A stretch of DNA of 64,000 nucleotides from Entomortierella parvispora (lineage: Eukaryota; Mortierellomycota; Mortierellomycetes; Mortierellales; Mortierellaceae). This document shows, piece by piece, positions 11,641 to 23,614 of the stretch. The DNA is taken from NCBI GenBank assembly GCA_963573315.1, contig OY752150.1, positions 682,001 to 746,000 of the forward strand, written 5' to 3'. Numbering within the stretch: position 1 is the first letter of the stretch; every line of letters starts with the position of its first letter. Position numbers and translations under genes: made by a program. The notes beneath the pieces were generated by a model. It searched no databases. It worked only from the letters and a program-made list of their open reading frames with translations, and was not told where the DNA came from.

Positions 11641-12600
11641 TCAATTCTCTTTTGATCGCGCAAGACCTGGAGCTGTTAACTGATGATCTTTGTGACCTCG
11701 ATCCAAACTGAGAATATCGAGTGAAATGCGCGAATTGTCTGGTGCGGCATCCCCCATTTGGTCCGCTAGACAAATCTGAGAAAGGCTCTTGTCCTGGCAA
11801 AGCTGAAAAAAAATAATTGCTGCCCACTGTTTTGATTCCGCTTGAGTTCTTTGAAAGGAAATGTTCATGAGGTCATCCAGTCCCAAGACAACTGGATAGC
11901 TGACTTTCATCAAATACTACTCGGCCGTGAAGAGATTTCCTGTATGTGAGTCGAGATTCCTCGGAGAGCCTCGACCGAGTGCGTGGTCTCATCAGAAGAC
12001 GCGATGGGAGTCTTTCGAGTCTGAGAGGACTCACACGTATCTAAGTGTTTGTCCCTCGCAGAAATGTCGACAAAGGCCCTGTCACACCGTGGACACAAAT
12101 ACATATGGGGCACTGTACCGGTATCTGATTTGGAGAATTGAACCTCGAGCGCGATTGATACGACTTGCCGCAGAGAGATACAGGACAAAGAAGGTGAAGT
12201 CGACGGCCAACTTCATTATCGTGCGCATCAGCTCTGTGTGCCGAGAGGTAGTCCTTGTTCTTGAAACGTTTGTGGCATAGAGGACAATCCAGGACCCCAT
12301 TTTATTTGCTCATTATTAACGACCTACTTTTGAGAGGGCCGATGTTTTGTAGGAATCATCTCAATAAAACATACCAATTGTCACGAAAAAGATTGCCAAT
12401 AAAAGGGTCGAAGGTCAACGGATTGACCACTGATGGAAGCGGGCTGTTCAGGAGACGCGGATGGTGGACGTGGATTGTCTGCTGGCGCGCAGTGCCTCCT
12501 TAAACTTACTCGGACTATTTTGATGAAGGCGAACGGTTTCATTGAACGCGGCCACTTGGTGCTGCTCCGCTGCGAGTCCACGCACAATCAGCTCTGATGA
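11641..12600 (-). pseudogene. Frame-disrupted C2H2 zinc-finger locus
   Basis: Two zinc-finger signatures lie about 100 bases apart on the minus strand but in different frames. The first, at about 12285-12210, reads CPLCHKRFKNKDYLSAHRAD followed by AH, a C-x2-C-x12-H-x4-H finger. The second, at about 12108-12040, reads CPRCDRAFVDISARDKHLDTC, a C-x2-C-x12-H-x3-C finger. The first finger's frame has a TAA about 12 bases before the finger with no splice acceptor between, and no good donor restores the second frame. A coding-like segment (about 12480-12390, containing NPLTFDPFIGNLFRDN) ends at a GTATGT donor upstream. An open frame at 11913-11641 has no recognised domain. I read this as a decayed zinc-finger gene; an unusual intron arrangement or a sequencing indel is the alternative. 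Confidence 0.4.
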
Positions 12601-12765
12601 TTTAACCCTGGCCCATGGAGTTTGGTTCTTTTAGCATTCGCCTGTCCAATCACTTTCTGCAATCATACGAAATCATAATAATAAAAAAAACTGGTAAATT
12701 TACAAAAGAAAAATAGGAAAGAAAGAAAAAACTACTCTACACTTGGGTGCGATGAGGATACATCT

Positions 12766-15700
12766 TTAAGACTTCTTGAACAAAAAATTGGACTTGGTAT
12801 CTTGAGGAGGACTGTAGCTGGACCGCATGTTGGGGTATTCATAGTAAGGATCATGCTGTGCCAGATCGGGACAGTTCTTGGGAGGGAACTTGTTGATTGT
12901 GGCGATCAATTCATTGACGCGCAGAGGCTTCGTGATGTACTCATCCTATAACAAGAGAAAAAACAAAGTGATGAGTAAGTTTAAGAGAGATGCCAGAGAG
13001 CGACAAGATGGCCATATCATTAGATACAAAAATTAATGAAATGAGATGAAAACATACCATGCCAGCGGCAAGACACTTCTCTCTGTCTCCAATCATGGCG
13101 TGAGCAGTGAGGGCAATGATAGGCAAGTGATCATTCCTGCCTTTCAAGAGCTCCAGCTTTCGGATCTCCTGCGTCGCCTCGAATCCTCCCATGATCGGCA
13201 TCTGGACATCCATAAGAATCAGATCGAAATGTTTGCTGTCATAGCACTCGACCGCCATCTTTCCGTTCGAGACAATCGTCACCTTGTGTCCAAACTTCTC
13301 CAAAATCCTGACCGCTAGCTTCTGATTCACGACATTGTCCTCTGCCAACAGAATGTGCAACGGGATTGCATGCTCGGCATCTGAGGGAAGGGCTGACGCA
13401 GACTCAAAGGCTGGCAGCAGAGCGTTCATCAAGTCGGGTAATTGAACTGGTGGGTTAAAGTAACTGGCGATTCCAAGCTCCTGGCAAACCTTCATACTGA
13501 TATAAGGAGTCGTCATCGACAGCAAAACAATCGGCAGGAAGCGCAACATAGCTATCTCCTTGATCTTGCGGATGTCCTTGACATTATCCACAATTACTAC
13601 ATCAAACATCGACTTCTCCTGGCTGCCAGTATTGGGCATCAAAGCACCAGCTTGCTCCAAAGACGTGACATGTGTGGCCTTGAACTTCAGGTTCTCGAGT
13701 GTACGCATCACAGAGTTGGATATAATCTCGTCCTTCATCGTGCCCATGTAGAGAATATGGCGTCCGACATAGGGCTTGGTCTTCAAGTTGATCTGTTCCA
13801 CCGACATGGTACCAGTGTTGAAGCGTACCGTAAAGAAGAACTGAGAGCCCTTGCCAAACGTACTGTTCACCCAGAGATCGCCTCCCATCAATGTCACAAG
13901 ACGTTTTGAGATTGAGAGACCCAAGCCGGTACCACCGTATTTACGCGTCGTAGAACCATCGGCCTGACAGAAGGTATCAAATACCACCTCAATCTTGTCG
14001 CTTTGGATACCAATACCCGTATCTGAGACGCAGAACTGAAGCTCCACACCAACGTCTGTCTTGTTTTTGCAGACACAGTCCAGGACCACACTTCCCTCCG
14101 TCGTAAACTTAATGGCGTTTCCAATAAGATTCGTGATGACTTGACGAAGACGCAATGGATCGCCGACAAGTTGATCCGGGAACTCATTGTGGACATTGTA
14201 TATCAAATCCAGCTTCTTCTGGTGCGCCTTGACGGCAAGCGTCCTAAGTACACCAAATGCCTGCGTCCGGAGTGAGAACGGTGCCTGTTCAATAGTCATT
14301 TTACCAGCTTCGACTAAATACAAAGAGCGAGAATGAGAGGGGAAATCAGCGCGTTAGTTCATAATACGTCTGCACACCGTTCAGGGCTCCATTTGGTAGC
14401 ACAGTGAGGATCTTACTCTTGGAGATATCCAGGATATCGTCAATAATGGTCAAAAGTGAATGGGCGAGGTGACTGACAATCACCAAGTTCTCACGCTGCT
14501 GTCGAGTCAACTCTGTCTCCAGAGTCAAACTGGTCATTCCAATAATACCGTTCATAGGAGTTCTATAGATGACAGCAAAGAAAAAAATAGTTGATGAGCA
14601 AAGTGAAGATGGCAATTAAAGATCAAATAAATAAAAAGAATAAAAGTAAAATAATACCTGATCTCATGAGACATATTTGCAAGGAACTCAGACTTCGATC
14701 GGTTGGCCAACTCGGCTGCCTCACGGGCAGCGGTGTTCTTTTGAATACTTTCACGCAGGTTATAGACCATCTGGTTGATCTTGGTCTTCAGAGAGTCCAT
14801 CTCACCCGAGGCTTCGACCGTGATGAACTGTGTAAAATCACCGTCAGTCGCGGCAGTCGAGATCGAAGCAAACGCACGAACCTGGGCGGTCAAATTGGAC
14901 GCCATCGTGTTCACGTTGGAGGTGATCTCCTTCCATGTACCACGAACGTCTCGCACCTGCGCTTGCACTCCGAGCTTTCCTTCTGTTCCGACCTCTCGGG
15001 CCACACGGGTGACCTCATAGGCAAAAGTTGAAAGTTGGTCCACCATAGAGTTGATGGTGTTCTTCAGATCTAGGATCTCGCCCTTGACGTTGACCGTGAT
15101 CTTCTTGGTCAGGTCTCCCTTGGCGACGGCTTTGGAAACATCGGCAATGTCACGCACTTGCGTTGTCAAATTGGCAGCCATGGTGTTGACGTTCTCCGTG
15201 AGTTCTTTCCACGTGCCTCCGACATCTTCAACTTCAGCTTGACCTCCAAGTTTGCCCTCAGTACCGACCTCACGGGCGACACGAGTGACCTCAGCTGCAA
15301 AGGTACGGAGCTGCTCCACCATCGAGTTAACAGTGAGCTTGAGTTCTGAAATCTCTCCTTGTGCCTGGACATCGATGGTCTTACTAAGATCTCCGCAAGC
15401 AACAGCTGTGGTAACCTCAGCAATTGATCGCACCTGAGTCGTCAAGTTCGAGGCCATGGTATTGACGTTGTCAGTCAGCTCCTTCCAGGTACCACTGACA
15501 TCCTTGACCACAGCCTGGCCACCGAGCTTGCCCTCAGTTCCGACCTCCAAACTCACACGCGTGACCTCAGTGGCGAACTCTTGAAGTTGGTCCACCATGA
15601 TGTTGATTGTATGTTTCAGGTCCATCATTTCTCCTTTGACCTCAACGGAAATCTTTTTGCTAAGATCGCCCTTGGCAACAGCCTTACTGACACTGGCGAT

Positions 15701-18700
15701 ATCTCGCACCTGCGCAGTCAGGTTGGCCGCCATGGTGTTGACATTGTCGGTCAGTTCCTTCCAGGTGCCGTCGACACCCTTGACCTCTGCTTGTCCTCCA
15801 AGACGACCTTCCGTTCCGACCTCTCTCGCAACACGGGTGACCTCGGCGGCAAATGTTCGAAGTTGTTCCACCATGGAATTGACTGTCAGTTTGAGCTCTG
15901 AGATTTCACCCTGAGCCAAAACATCAATGGTCTTGCTTAGGTCTCCGCAGGCAACAGCAGTAGTAACCTCAGCGATCGATCGAACCTGAGTGGTAAGGTT
16001 GGCGGCCATGGTATTGACGTTTCCGGTCAGCTCCTTCCACACACCATCCACGCCCTTGACTTGAGCCTGACCACCAAGTTTTCCCTCGGTACCGACCTCA
16101 CGGGCGACACGAGTGACCTCAGCTGCAAAGGTACGGAGCTGCTCTACCATCGAATTGACAGTGAGCTTGAGTTCTGAAATCTCTCCTTGTGCCTGGACAT
16201 CAATGGTCTTACTAAGATCTCCGCAAGCAACAGCTGTGGTAACCTCAGCAATGGATCGCACCTGAGTCGTCAAGTTCGAGGCCATGGTGTTGACATTGTC
16301 GGTCAACTCCTTCCAAGTTCCACTGACATCCTTGACCACAGCCTGGCCACCGAGTTTGCCTTCGGTTCCGACCTCCAAACTCACACGAGATACCTCTGTG
16401 GCAAATTCCTGAAGTTGGTCTACCATGGTATTGATTGTATGTTTGAGGTCCATCATTTCTCCCTTGACCTCAACGGAAATTTTCTTACTCAGGTCTCCCT
16501 TGGCGACGGCCTTACTGACACTGGCGATATCTCGCACCTGCGCAGTCAGGTTGGCAGCCATGGTGTTGACATTGTCGGTCAGCTCCTTCCAAGTTCCATC
16601 CACACCCTTGACCTCTGCTTGTCCTCCAAGACGACCCTCCGTTCCGACCTCTCTGGCAACACGGGTGACCTCGGCAGCAAATGTTCGAAGCTGCTCCACC
16701 ATGGAGTTGACAGTGAGCTTCAACTCTGAAATCTCACCCTGGGCCTGGACGTCAATGGTCTTACTCAAATCACCACAGGCCACGGCTGTTGTAACCTCAG
16801 CAATAGATCGCACCTGAGTTGTCAAGTTCGAGGCCATGGTATTGACGTTGTCAGTCAGCTCCTTCCAGGTACCACTGACATCCTTGACCACGGCCTGACC
16901 ACCGAGCTTTCCTTCTGTGCCGACTTCCAAACTCACACGAGATACCTCTGTGGCAAATTCCTGAAGTTGGTCTACCATGGTGTTGATTGTATGTTTAAGG
17001 TCCATCATCTCTCCCTTGACTTCGACGGAAATCTTCTTGCTGAGATCGCCCTTGGCGACGGCCTTACTAACGCTGGCGATGTCTCGCACTTGGGCAGTGA
17101 GGTTCTCAGCCATGGTATTGACATTATCTGTCAGCTCCTTCCAAGTTCCATCCACACCTTTCACGTGGGCCTGTCCTCCCAGCTTGCCTTCTGTGCCGAC
17201 TTCGCGAGCGACACGGGTGACTTCGGCGGCAAAGGTTCGGAGCTGCTCCACCATCGAGTTGACAGTGAGCTTCAACTCTGAGATCTCACCCTGGGCCTGA
17301 ACGTCAATAGTCTTACTGAGATCGCCACAAGCGACAGCAGTCGTCACCTCTGCGATGGATCGTACTTGGGTCGTAAGGTTCGCAGCCATGGTGTTGACGT
17401 TTCCTGTAAGCTCCTTCCAGACACCATCAACATCTTTCACATGGGCTTGTCCACCGAGTTTGCCCTCAGTACCGACCTCACGGGCGACACGGGTGACCTC
17501 GGCAGCGAACGTCCTGAGCTGCTCCACCATGGAGTTAACAGTCAACTTGAGCTCAGAAATCTCTCCTTGGGCTTGGACGTCAATGGTCTTACTCAAATCA
17601 CCACAAGCGACAGCAGTTGTGACTTCAGCAATGGATCGCACCTGAGTTGTTAGATTGGCGGCCATGGTGTTTACATTTCCTGTGAGCTCTTTCCAAACAC
17701 CATCCACGTTCCGGACATTAGCTTGACCGCCTAGCTTGCCCTCCGTGCCGACTTCCAAACTGACACGGGATACCTCTGTAGCAAACTCTTGCAACTGGTC
17801 TACCATGGTATTGATCGTGTGCTTAAGGTCCATCATCTCACCCTTGACGTTCACGGTGATCTTCTTTGTCAAGTCTCCTTTGGCGACGGCCTTGGACACA
17901 TCGGCAATATCACGCACCTGTGTCGTCAAGTTAGACGCCATGGTATTGACATTGTCTGTGAGTTCCTTCCAGGTGCCTCCGACATCTTCGACTTCAGCCT
18001 GGCCTCCGAGTTTACCCTCAGTGCCGACCTCACGGGCGACACGAGTTACTTCGGCAGAGAAAGTGGAGAGCTGATCAACCTGGAAAAAAAGGAGATCAAA
18101 AATCGTTAGTAACTGCAGGTTAAAATCATAGACCACTGGATGAATAAGAATATTTGGCGTTATTGGATCTTTACCATAATGTTGATCGTGTTCTTAAGAT
18201 CAAGGATCTCTCCTTTGGCGTCAACTGAAATCTTTTGCGTCAAGTCTCCCCTGGCCACAGCCTTGGAAACATCCGCAATATCGCGCACCTGAGAGGTAAG
18301 GTTGGAGGCCATTGTGTTCACGTTTTCGGTGAGTTCCTTCCATGTGCCATCGACCTCCTCCACCTCAGCCTGACCACCGAGCTTGCCTTCCGTTCCGACC
18401 TCACGGGCCACACGGGTGACCTCGGCAGCAAAAGTTGAAAGTTGATCCACCATGGAGTTGATGGTGTTCTTCAGATCTAGGATCTCGCCCTTGACGTTGA
18501 CCGTGATCTTCTTGGTCAGGTCTCCCTTGGCGACGGCTTTGGAAACATCGGCAATGTCACGCACTTGTGTTGTCAAATTTGAAGCCATAGTGTTGACGTT
18601 CTCCGTGAGTTCTTTCCACGTGCCTCCGACATCTTCAACTTCAGCTTGACCTCCAAGTTTGCCCTCAGTACCGACCTCACGGGCGACACGAGTGACCTCA

Positions 18701-21700
18701 GCTGCAAAGGTACGGAGCTGCTCTACCATCGAGTTGACAGTGAGCTTGAGTTCTGAAATCTCTCCTTGTGCCTGGACATCAATGGTCTTACTAAGGTCTC
18801 CGCAAGCAACAGCTGTTGTAACCTCAGCAATTGATCGCACCTGGGTCGTAAGGTTTGCGGCCATGGTGTTGACATTGTCAGTCAACTCCTTCCAAGTTCC
18901 ACTGACATCCTTGACCACAGCCTGGCCACCGAGTTTGCCCTCGGTTCCGACCTCCAAACTCACACGCGTGACCTCAGTGGCGAACTCTTGAAGTTGATCC
19001 ACCATGATGTTGATTGTATGTTTCAGGTCCATCATTTCTCCTTTGACCTCAACGGAAATCTTTTTGCTAAGATCGCCCTTGGCAACAGCCTTACTGACAC
19101 TGGCGATATCTCGCACCTGCGCAGTCAGGTTGGCCGCCATGGTGTTGACATTGTCGGTCAGTTCCTTCCAGGTGCCATCGACACCCTTGACCTCTGCCTG
19201 TCCTCCAAGACGACCTTCCGTTCCGACCTCTCTCGCAACACGGGTGACTTCAGCGGCAAAGGTTCGGAGCTGCTCCACCATCGAATTCACGGTCAGCTTG
19301 AGCTCAGAAATCTCTCCCTGGGCTTGAACATCGATAGTCTTGCTTAGATCACCGCAAGCTACGGCTGTTGTGACCTCTGCAATGGATCGAACCTGAGTGG
19401 TAAGGTTGGCGGCCATAGTGTTGACATTTCCTGTCAGCTCCTTCCACACACCATCCACGCCTTTGACTTGAGCCTGACCACCAAGTTTTCCCTCGGTACC
19501 GACCTCGCGGGCGACACGAGTGACTTCGGCGGCGAACGTCCTGAGTTGCTCCACCATCGAGTTGACAGTCAGTTTCAACTCTGAGATCTCACCCTGGGCC
19601 TGAACGTCAATAGTCTTACTGAGATCGCCACAAGCGACAGCAGTCGTCACCTCTGCGATGGATCGTACTTGGGTCGTAAGGTTCGCAGCCATGGTGTTGA
19701 CGTTTCCTGTAAGCTCCTTCCAGACACCATCAACATCTTTCACATGGGCTTGTCCACCGAGTTTGCCCTCAGTACCGACCTCACGGGCGACACGGGTGAC
19801 CTCGGCAGCGAACGTCCTGAGCTGCTCCACCATGGAGTTAACAGTCAACTTGAGCTCAGAAATCTCTCCCTGGGCTTGGACGTCAATGGTCTTACTCAAA
19901 TCACCACAAGCAACAGCAGTTGTGACTTCAGCGATGGACCGCACCTGAGTTGTTAGATTGGCGGCCATGGTGTTTACATTTCCTGTGAGCTCTTTCCAAA
20001 CACCATCGACATCCTTGACATGAGCCTGACCACCAAGTTTTCCTTCGGTACCAACCTCGCGGGCGACACGAGTGACTTCAGCGGCGAACGTCCTGAGCTG
20101 CTCAACCATGGAGTTGACAGTCAACTTAAGTTCCGAGATCTCTCCTTGAGCCTGCACATCGATAGTCTTACTGAGGTCACCGCAAGCGACAGCGGTCGTA
20201 ACTTCAGCAATAGATCGCACCTGGGTCGTAAGGTTTGCGGCCATGGTGTTGACATTTCCTGTGAGTTCTTTCCAGACACCGTCTACATCTTTGACATGGG
20301 CTTGTCCGCCAAGCTTGCCTTCCGTACCGACCTCACGGGCGACACGGGTGACCTCAGCTGCAAAGGTACGGAGCTGCTCCACCATCGAGTTGACAGTGAG
20401 CTTGAGTTCTGAAATCTCACCCTGGGCCTGAACGTCAATGGTCTTACTTAAATCACCACAGGCGACGGCTGTGGTAACCTCAGCAATGGATCGCACCTGA
20501 GTCGTCAAGTTCGAAGCCATGGTATTGACGTTGTCAGTCAGCTCCTTCCAGGTGCCACTGACATCCTTGACTACGGCCTGACCACCAAGCTTTCCTTCTG
20601 TGCCGACTTCCAAACTCACACGAGATACCTCTGTGGCAAATTCCTGAAGTTGGTCCACCATGGTATTGATTGTATGTTTAAGGTCCATCATTTCTCCCTT
20701 AACCTCGACGGAAATTTTCTTACTCAGGTCTCCCTTGGCGACGGCCTTACTGACACTGGCGATATCTCTCACCTGTGCAGTCAGGTTGGCAGCCATGGTG
20801 TTGACATTGTCGGTCAACTCTTTCCAGGTGCCGTCTACGCCCTTGACATGAGCTTGACCGCCCAATTTTCCTTCAGTGCCGACCTCGCGGGCGACACGTG
20901 TGACCTCAGCTGCGAATGTTCGAAGTTGCTCCACCATGGAATTGACCGTAAGCTTTAGCTCAGAGATTTCTCCTTGAGCCTGAACATCAATTGTTTTGCT
21001 GAGATCGCCACAGGCAACGGCGGTGGTGACCTCAGCAATCGATCGCACCTGTGTCGTCAGGTTTGAGGCCATGGTATTGACGTTGTCAGTCAGCTCCTTC
21101 CAGGTGCCACTGACATCCTTGACCACGGCCTGACCACCAAGCTTTCCTTCTGTGCCGACTTCCAAACTCACTCGAGACACCTCGGTCGCAAACTCCTGAA
21201 GTTGGTCTACCATGATGTTGATTGTATGTTTGAGGTCCATCATTTCTCCCTTGACCTCAACGGAAATTTTCTTACTCAGGTCTCCCTTGGCGACGGCCTT
21301 ACTGACACTGGCGATATCTCTCACCTGCGCAGTCAAATTGGCAGCCATGGTATTGACATTGTCGGTCAACTCCTTCCAGGTGCCGTCTACGCCTTCAACC
21401 TCGGCCTGACCCCCGAGCTTTCCTTCAGTGCCGACCTCCCGGGCGACACGTGTGACCTCGGCAGCAAATATACTGAGTTGGTCCACCATGGTGTTCATTG
21501 TTTCCTTGAGCTCCAAGATTTCACCCTGTACTGGCACACGGACCTTCTTTGTCAAATCACCGCAAGCCACGGCCTTGCAGACAGTAGCAATGTCGCGCAC
21601 CTGTCCTGTCAAATTGGAGGCCATCAAGTTGACATTGTCTGTGAGCTCCTTCCAGGTACCGCTGACATCCTTGACATGAGCCTGTCCGCCAAGTTTTCCT

Positions 21701-23614
21701 TCTGTGCCGACTTCCAAACTCACACGAGACACCTCTGTGGCAAATTCCTGAAGTTGGTCCACCATGGTGTTGATTGTATGTTTAAGGTCCATCATCTCTC
21801 CCTTGACTTCGACGGAAATCTTCTTGCTGAGATCGCCCTTGGCGACGGCCTTACTAACGCTGGCGATGTCTCGCACTTGGGCAGTGAGGTTCTCAGCCAT
21901 GGTATTGACATTATCTGTCAGCTCCTTCCAAGTTCCATCCACACCTTTCACGTGGGCCTGTCCTCCCAGCTTGCCTTCTGTGCCGACTTCGTGAGCTACA
22001 CGGGTGACCTCGAAAGAAAAGGACCGAAGTTGTTCGACTGAGATGAAGCATCCATTGTAATCGACGTCGAAGTAAGAGCGATAGGATCAGGCCCAAAGTA
22101 TGACGTGGGTTTGATCGTTATTGCAGGAATGCAGGGGAACAGGGAGGAAAGGAAAGAGAGAGGAAAAGAGGAAAAGAGGGTCAGTATGATGACCAGTAAT
22201 GGGATGAAAGGGAACAAGAGCACCCATGATCGAGCATCATCCAGAAGAAGCAAAGTACGAGAAGCCGAAGGATCTGAATCCTGACCCCTGTGAAGGGTGT
22301 ATCGATTGCACTTACCCATGGTGTTGATCGTGTTCTTAAGGACAAGTGTCTCTCCCTTGACATCGACTGTAATCTTTTGACTGAGATCGCCGTGCGCGAC
22401 AGCAGTGCACACAGACGCAATGTCACGCACCTGCTCCGAGTGTCCGACCGTCATAGTGTTGAGATTGCTGACAAACTCCTTCCAGATACCGCGCTCGTCT
22501 TCCATGGTCGCCTGGACGCCCAACTTGCCCTCGATACCTTGCGCTGCAACCCTGATGACCTCCTCCGTGAAATTGGACAGCTTGGAGACCATCTCATTGA
22601 TGGATGAATTCAGGGCTGACTGACGGCAGACCTGGTTGTCGCACTCGATCCTGGCACTCAGGTCTCCACGCACCACCGCTGCTGCAACCAAAGCACAATT
22701 GCGGATACATTGCGCACAAGGAATCAACTCTGCTGCTGCCGCTGTCCCTATTGTTGGCGGGACAGCTAGTGATAGTGAGGTCGGTGGTGGTGTGTCTGTG
22801 TTTGTTGCGGGGGCCATCGAGGCAGGAGTGGTAGATGGATAGGAGGGGGGGAGTGCAGACGATGCAAAGAGTTCTCTGGATGCTATTGAGGTCGACGAAG
22901 CCGTCGATGAGAATGCAGTAATGGGGGAGGGGAGAGCCTAGATGTCCATGATGTTCTTGGTTAGTAAAAACAAGCGGTCGGTTCAGATCTAATTCGTAGC
23001 AACGATGACTCTGTCCGTTCAATTACCTCTGTTGCTGCTGTGGTCGTTGTAGTCATCAAGTCTACATCCATGCCTGGTACGAGGTCTGAGGATGCAGATG
23101 CATACGAGGAGGATGCAGAGGAGGTGGCGGAGGCGGGGGTATGGGTCGATGACCTGGCGTGCGACAGAGACAGCGCTGTGAGGGAGGTGAGTTGGTGCAG
23201 AGGGCGCTCGAGCTGGACCGAGGACGAGGTTGCAGCGTGGTTCACAAACTCCCAATGGCCCTCGCTCCAGCGGGACGAGGCCGAGGCTGGGGGCGAGAGC
23301 GAGTCCACGGGTGGGGTGAGGATTGGCGGCGCCAAGGTGATGTCGGATACAAGCGAGGTTATGGGGAACTGGGTCTTGAGTTGTCTGCGGTGCCTGGCCA
23401 GCTCGTGCTCCATGGCAAAGACCTTCTGGACGACCCGCTGCAGCGCAAGATCTACCTTTTGAATGTAGTCTGGAGTGGAAGCATCAACAAAGTCCAGAGG
23501 CAAGGGTGATTTGGATACAAACGAGTCAGACGGGATGTCGACCTCCCTTGGCTGCACAAGCAGGTCCAGGACGGCGCCTACATGGCAGATGTAGGCCTCG
23601 ACCAATGTGGACAT
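12766..23614 (-). CDS. Group III (NIK1/OS-1-type) hybrid histidine kinase with about 28 HAMP units
   Basis: Seven exons (23614-23027, 22937-22316, 22037-18175, 18079-14658, 14562-14417, 14313-13058, 12945-12766) with phases that close exactly predict 3,358 residues. The N-terminal about 200 residues hold a coiled-coil-like segment ([19 protein letters not shown]); no membrane helix is seen, so a soluble cytosolic kinase is expected. Residues from about 250 to 2,800 are tandem units of about 92 residues, each with [25 protein letters not shown] and GDL...I motifs, as in the poly-HAMP region of NIK1/OS-1. The catalytic part follows: H-box [20 protein letters not shown] (His about 2829), N-box [11 protein letters not shown]-boxes DTGIGI and GGTGLGLS, then a receiver with LILMDVQMP (Asp about 3249) and ITKPL. 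The family senses osmotic stress and mediates fungicide response through a YPD1/SSK1/SKN7 relay. Known members have roughly 4-9 HAMPs, so this one is extreme. Confidence 0.93.
14700..22690 (-). repeat. Tandem array of 276-bp HAMP-coding units
   Basis: The array holds 14 full units in the exon at 22037-18175, 12 in the exon at 18079-14658, one divergent unit in the exon at 22937-22316, and a half unit before that. Spacing is 276 bp (for example the GTTCCGACCTC landmark at about 15538 and 15814). At least four protein subtypes recur, told apart by linkers such as VVKDVSG, HVKDVDG, EVKGVDG and [14 protein letters not shown] and SRVSLEV helices often alternate. Several distant units are nearly identical in nucleotide sequence, which points to recent unequal exchange or gene conversion. 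Confidence 0.93.

Noticed and set aside
14600-22040. Regular 276-bp repeats on both strands, with many plus-strand open frames in the region
   Set aside because: The periodicity is the HAMP coding array on the minus strand. The plus-strand frames are its antisense shadows, not a CRISPR array or a second gene.
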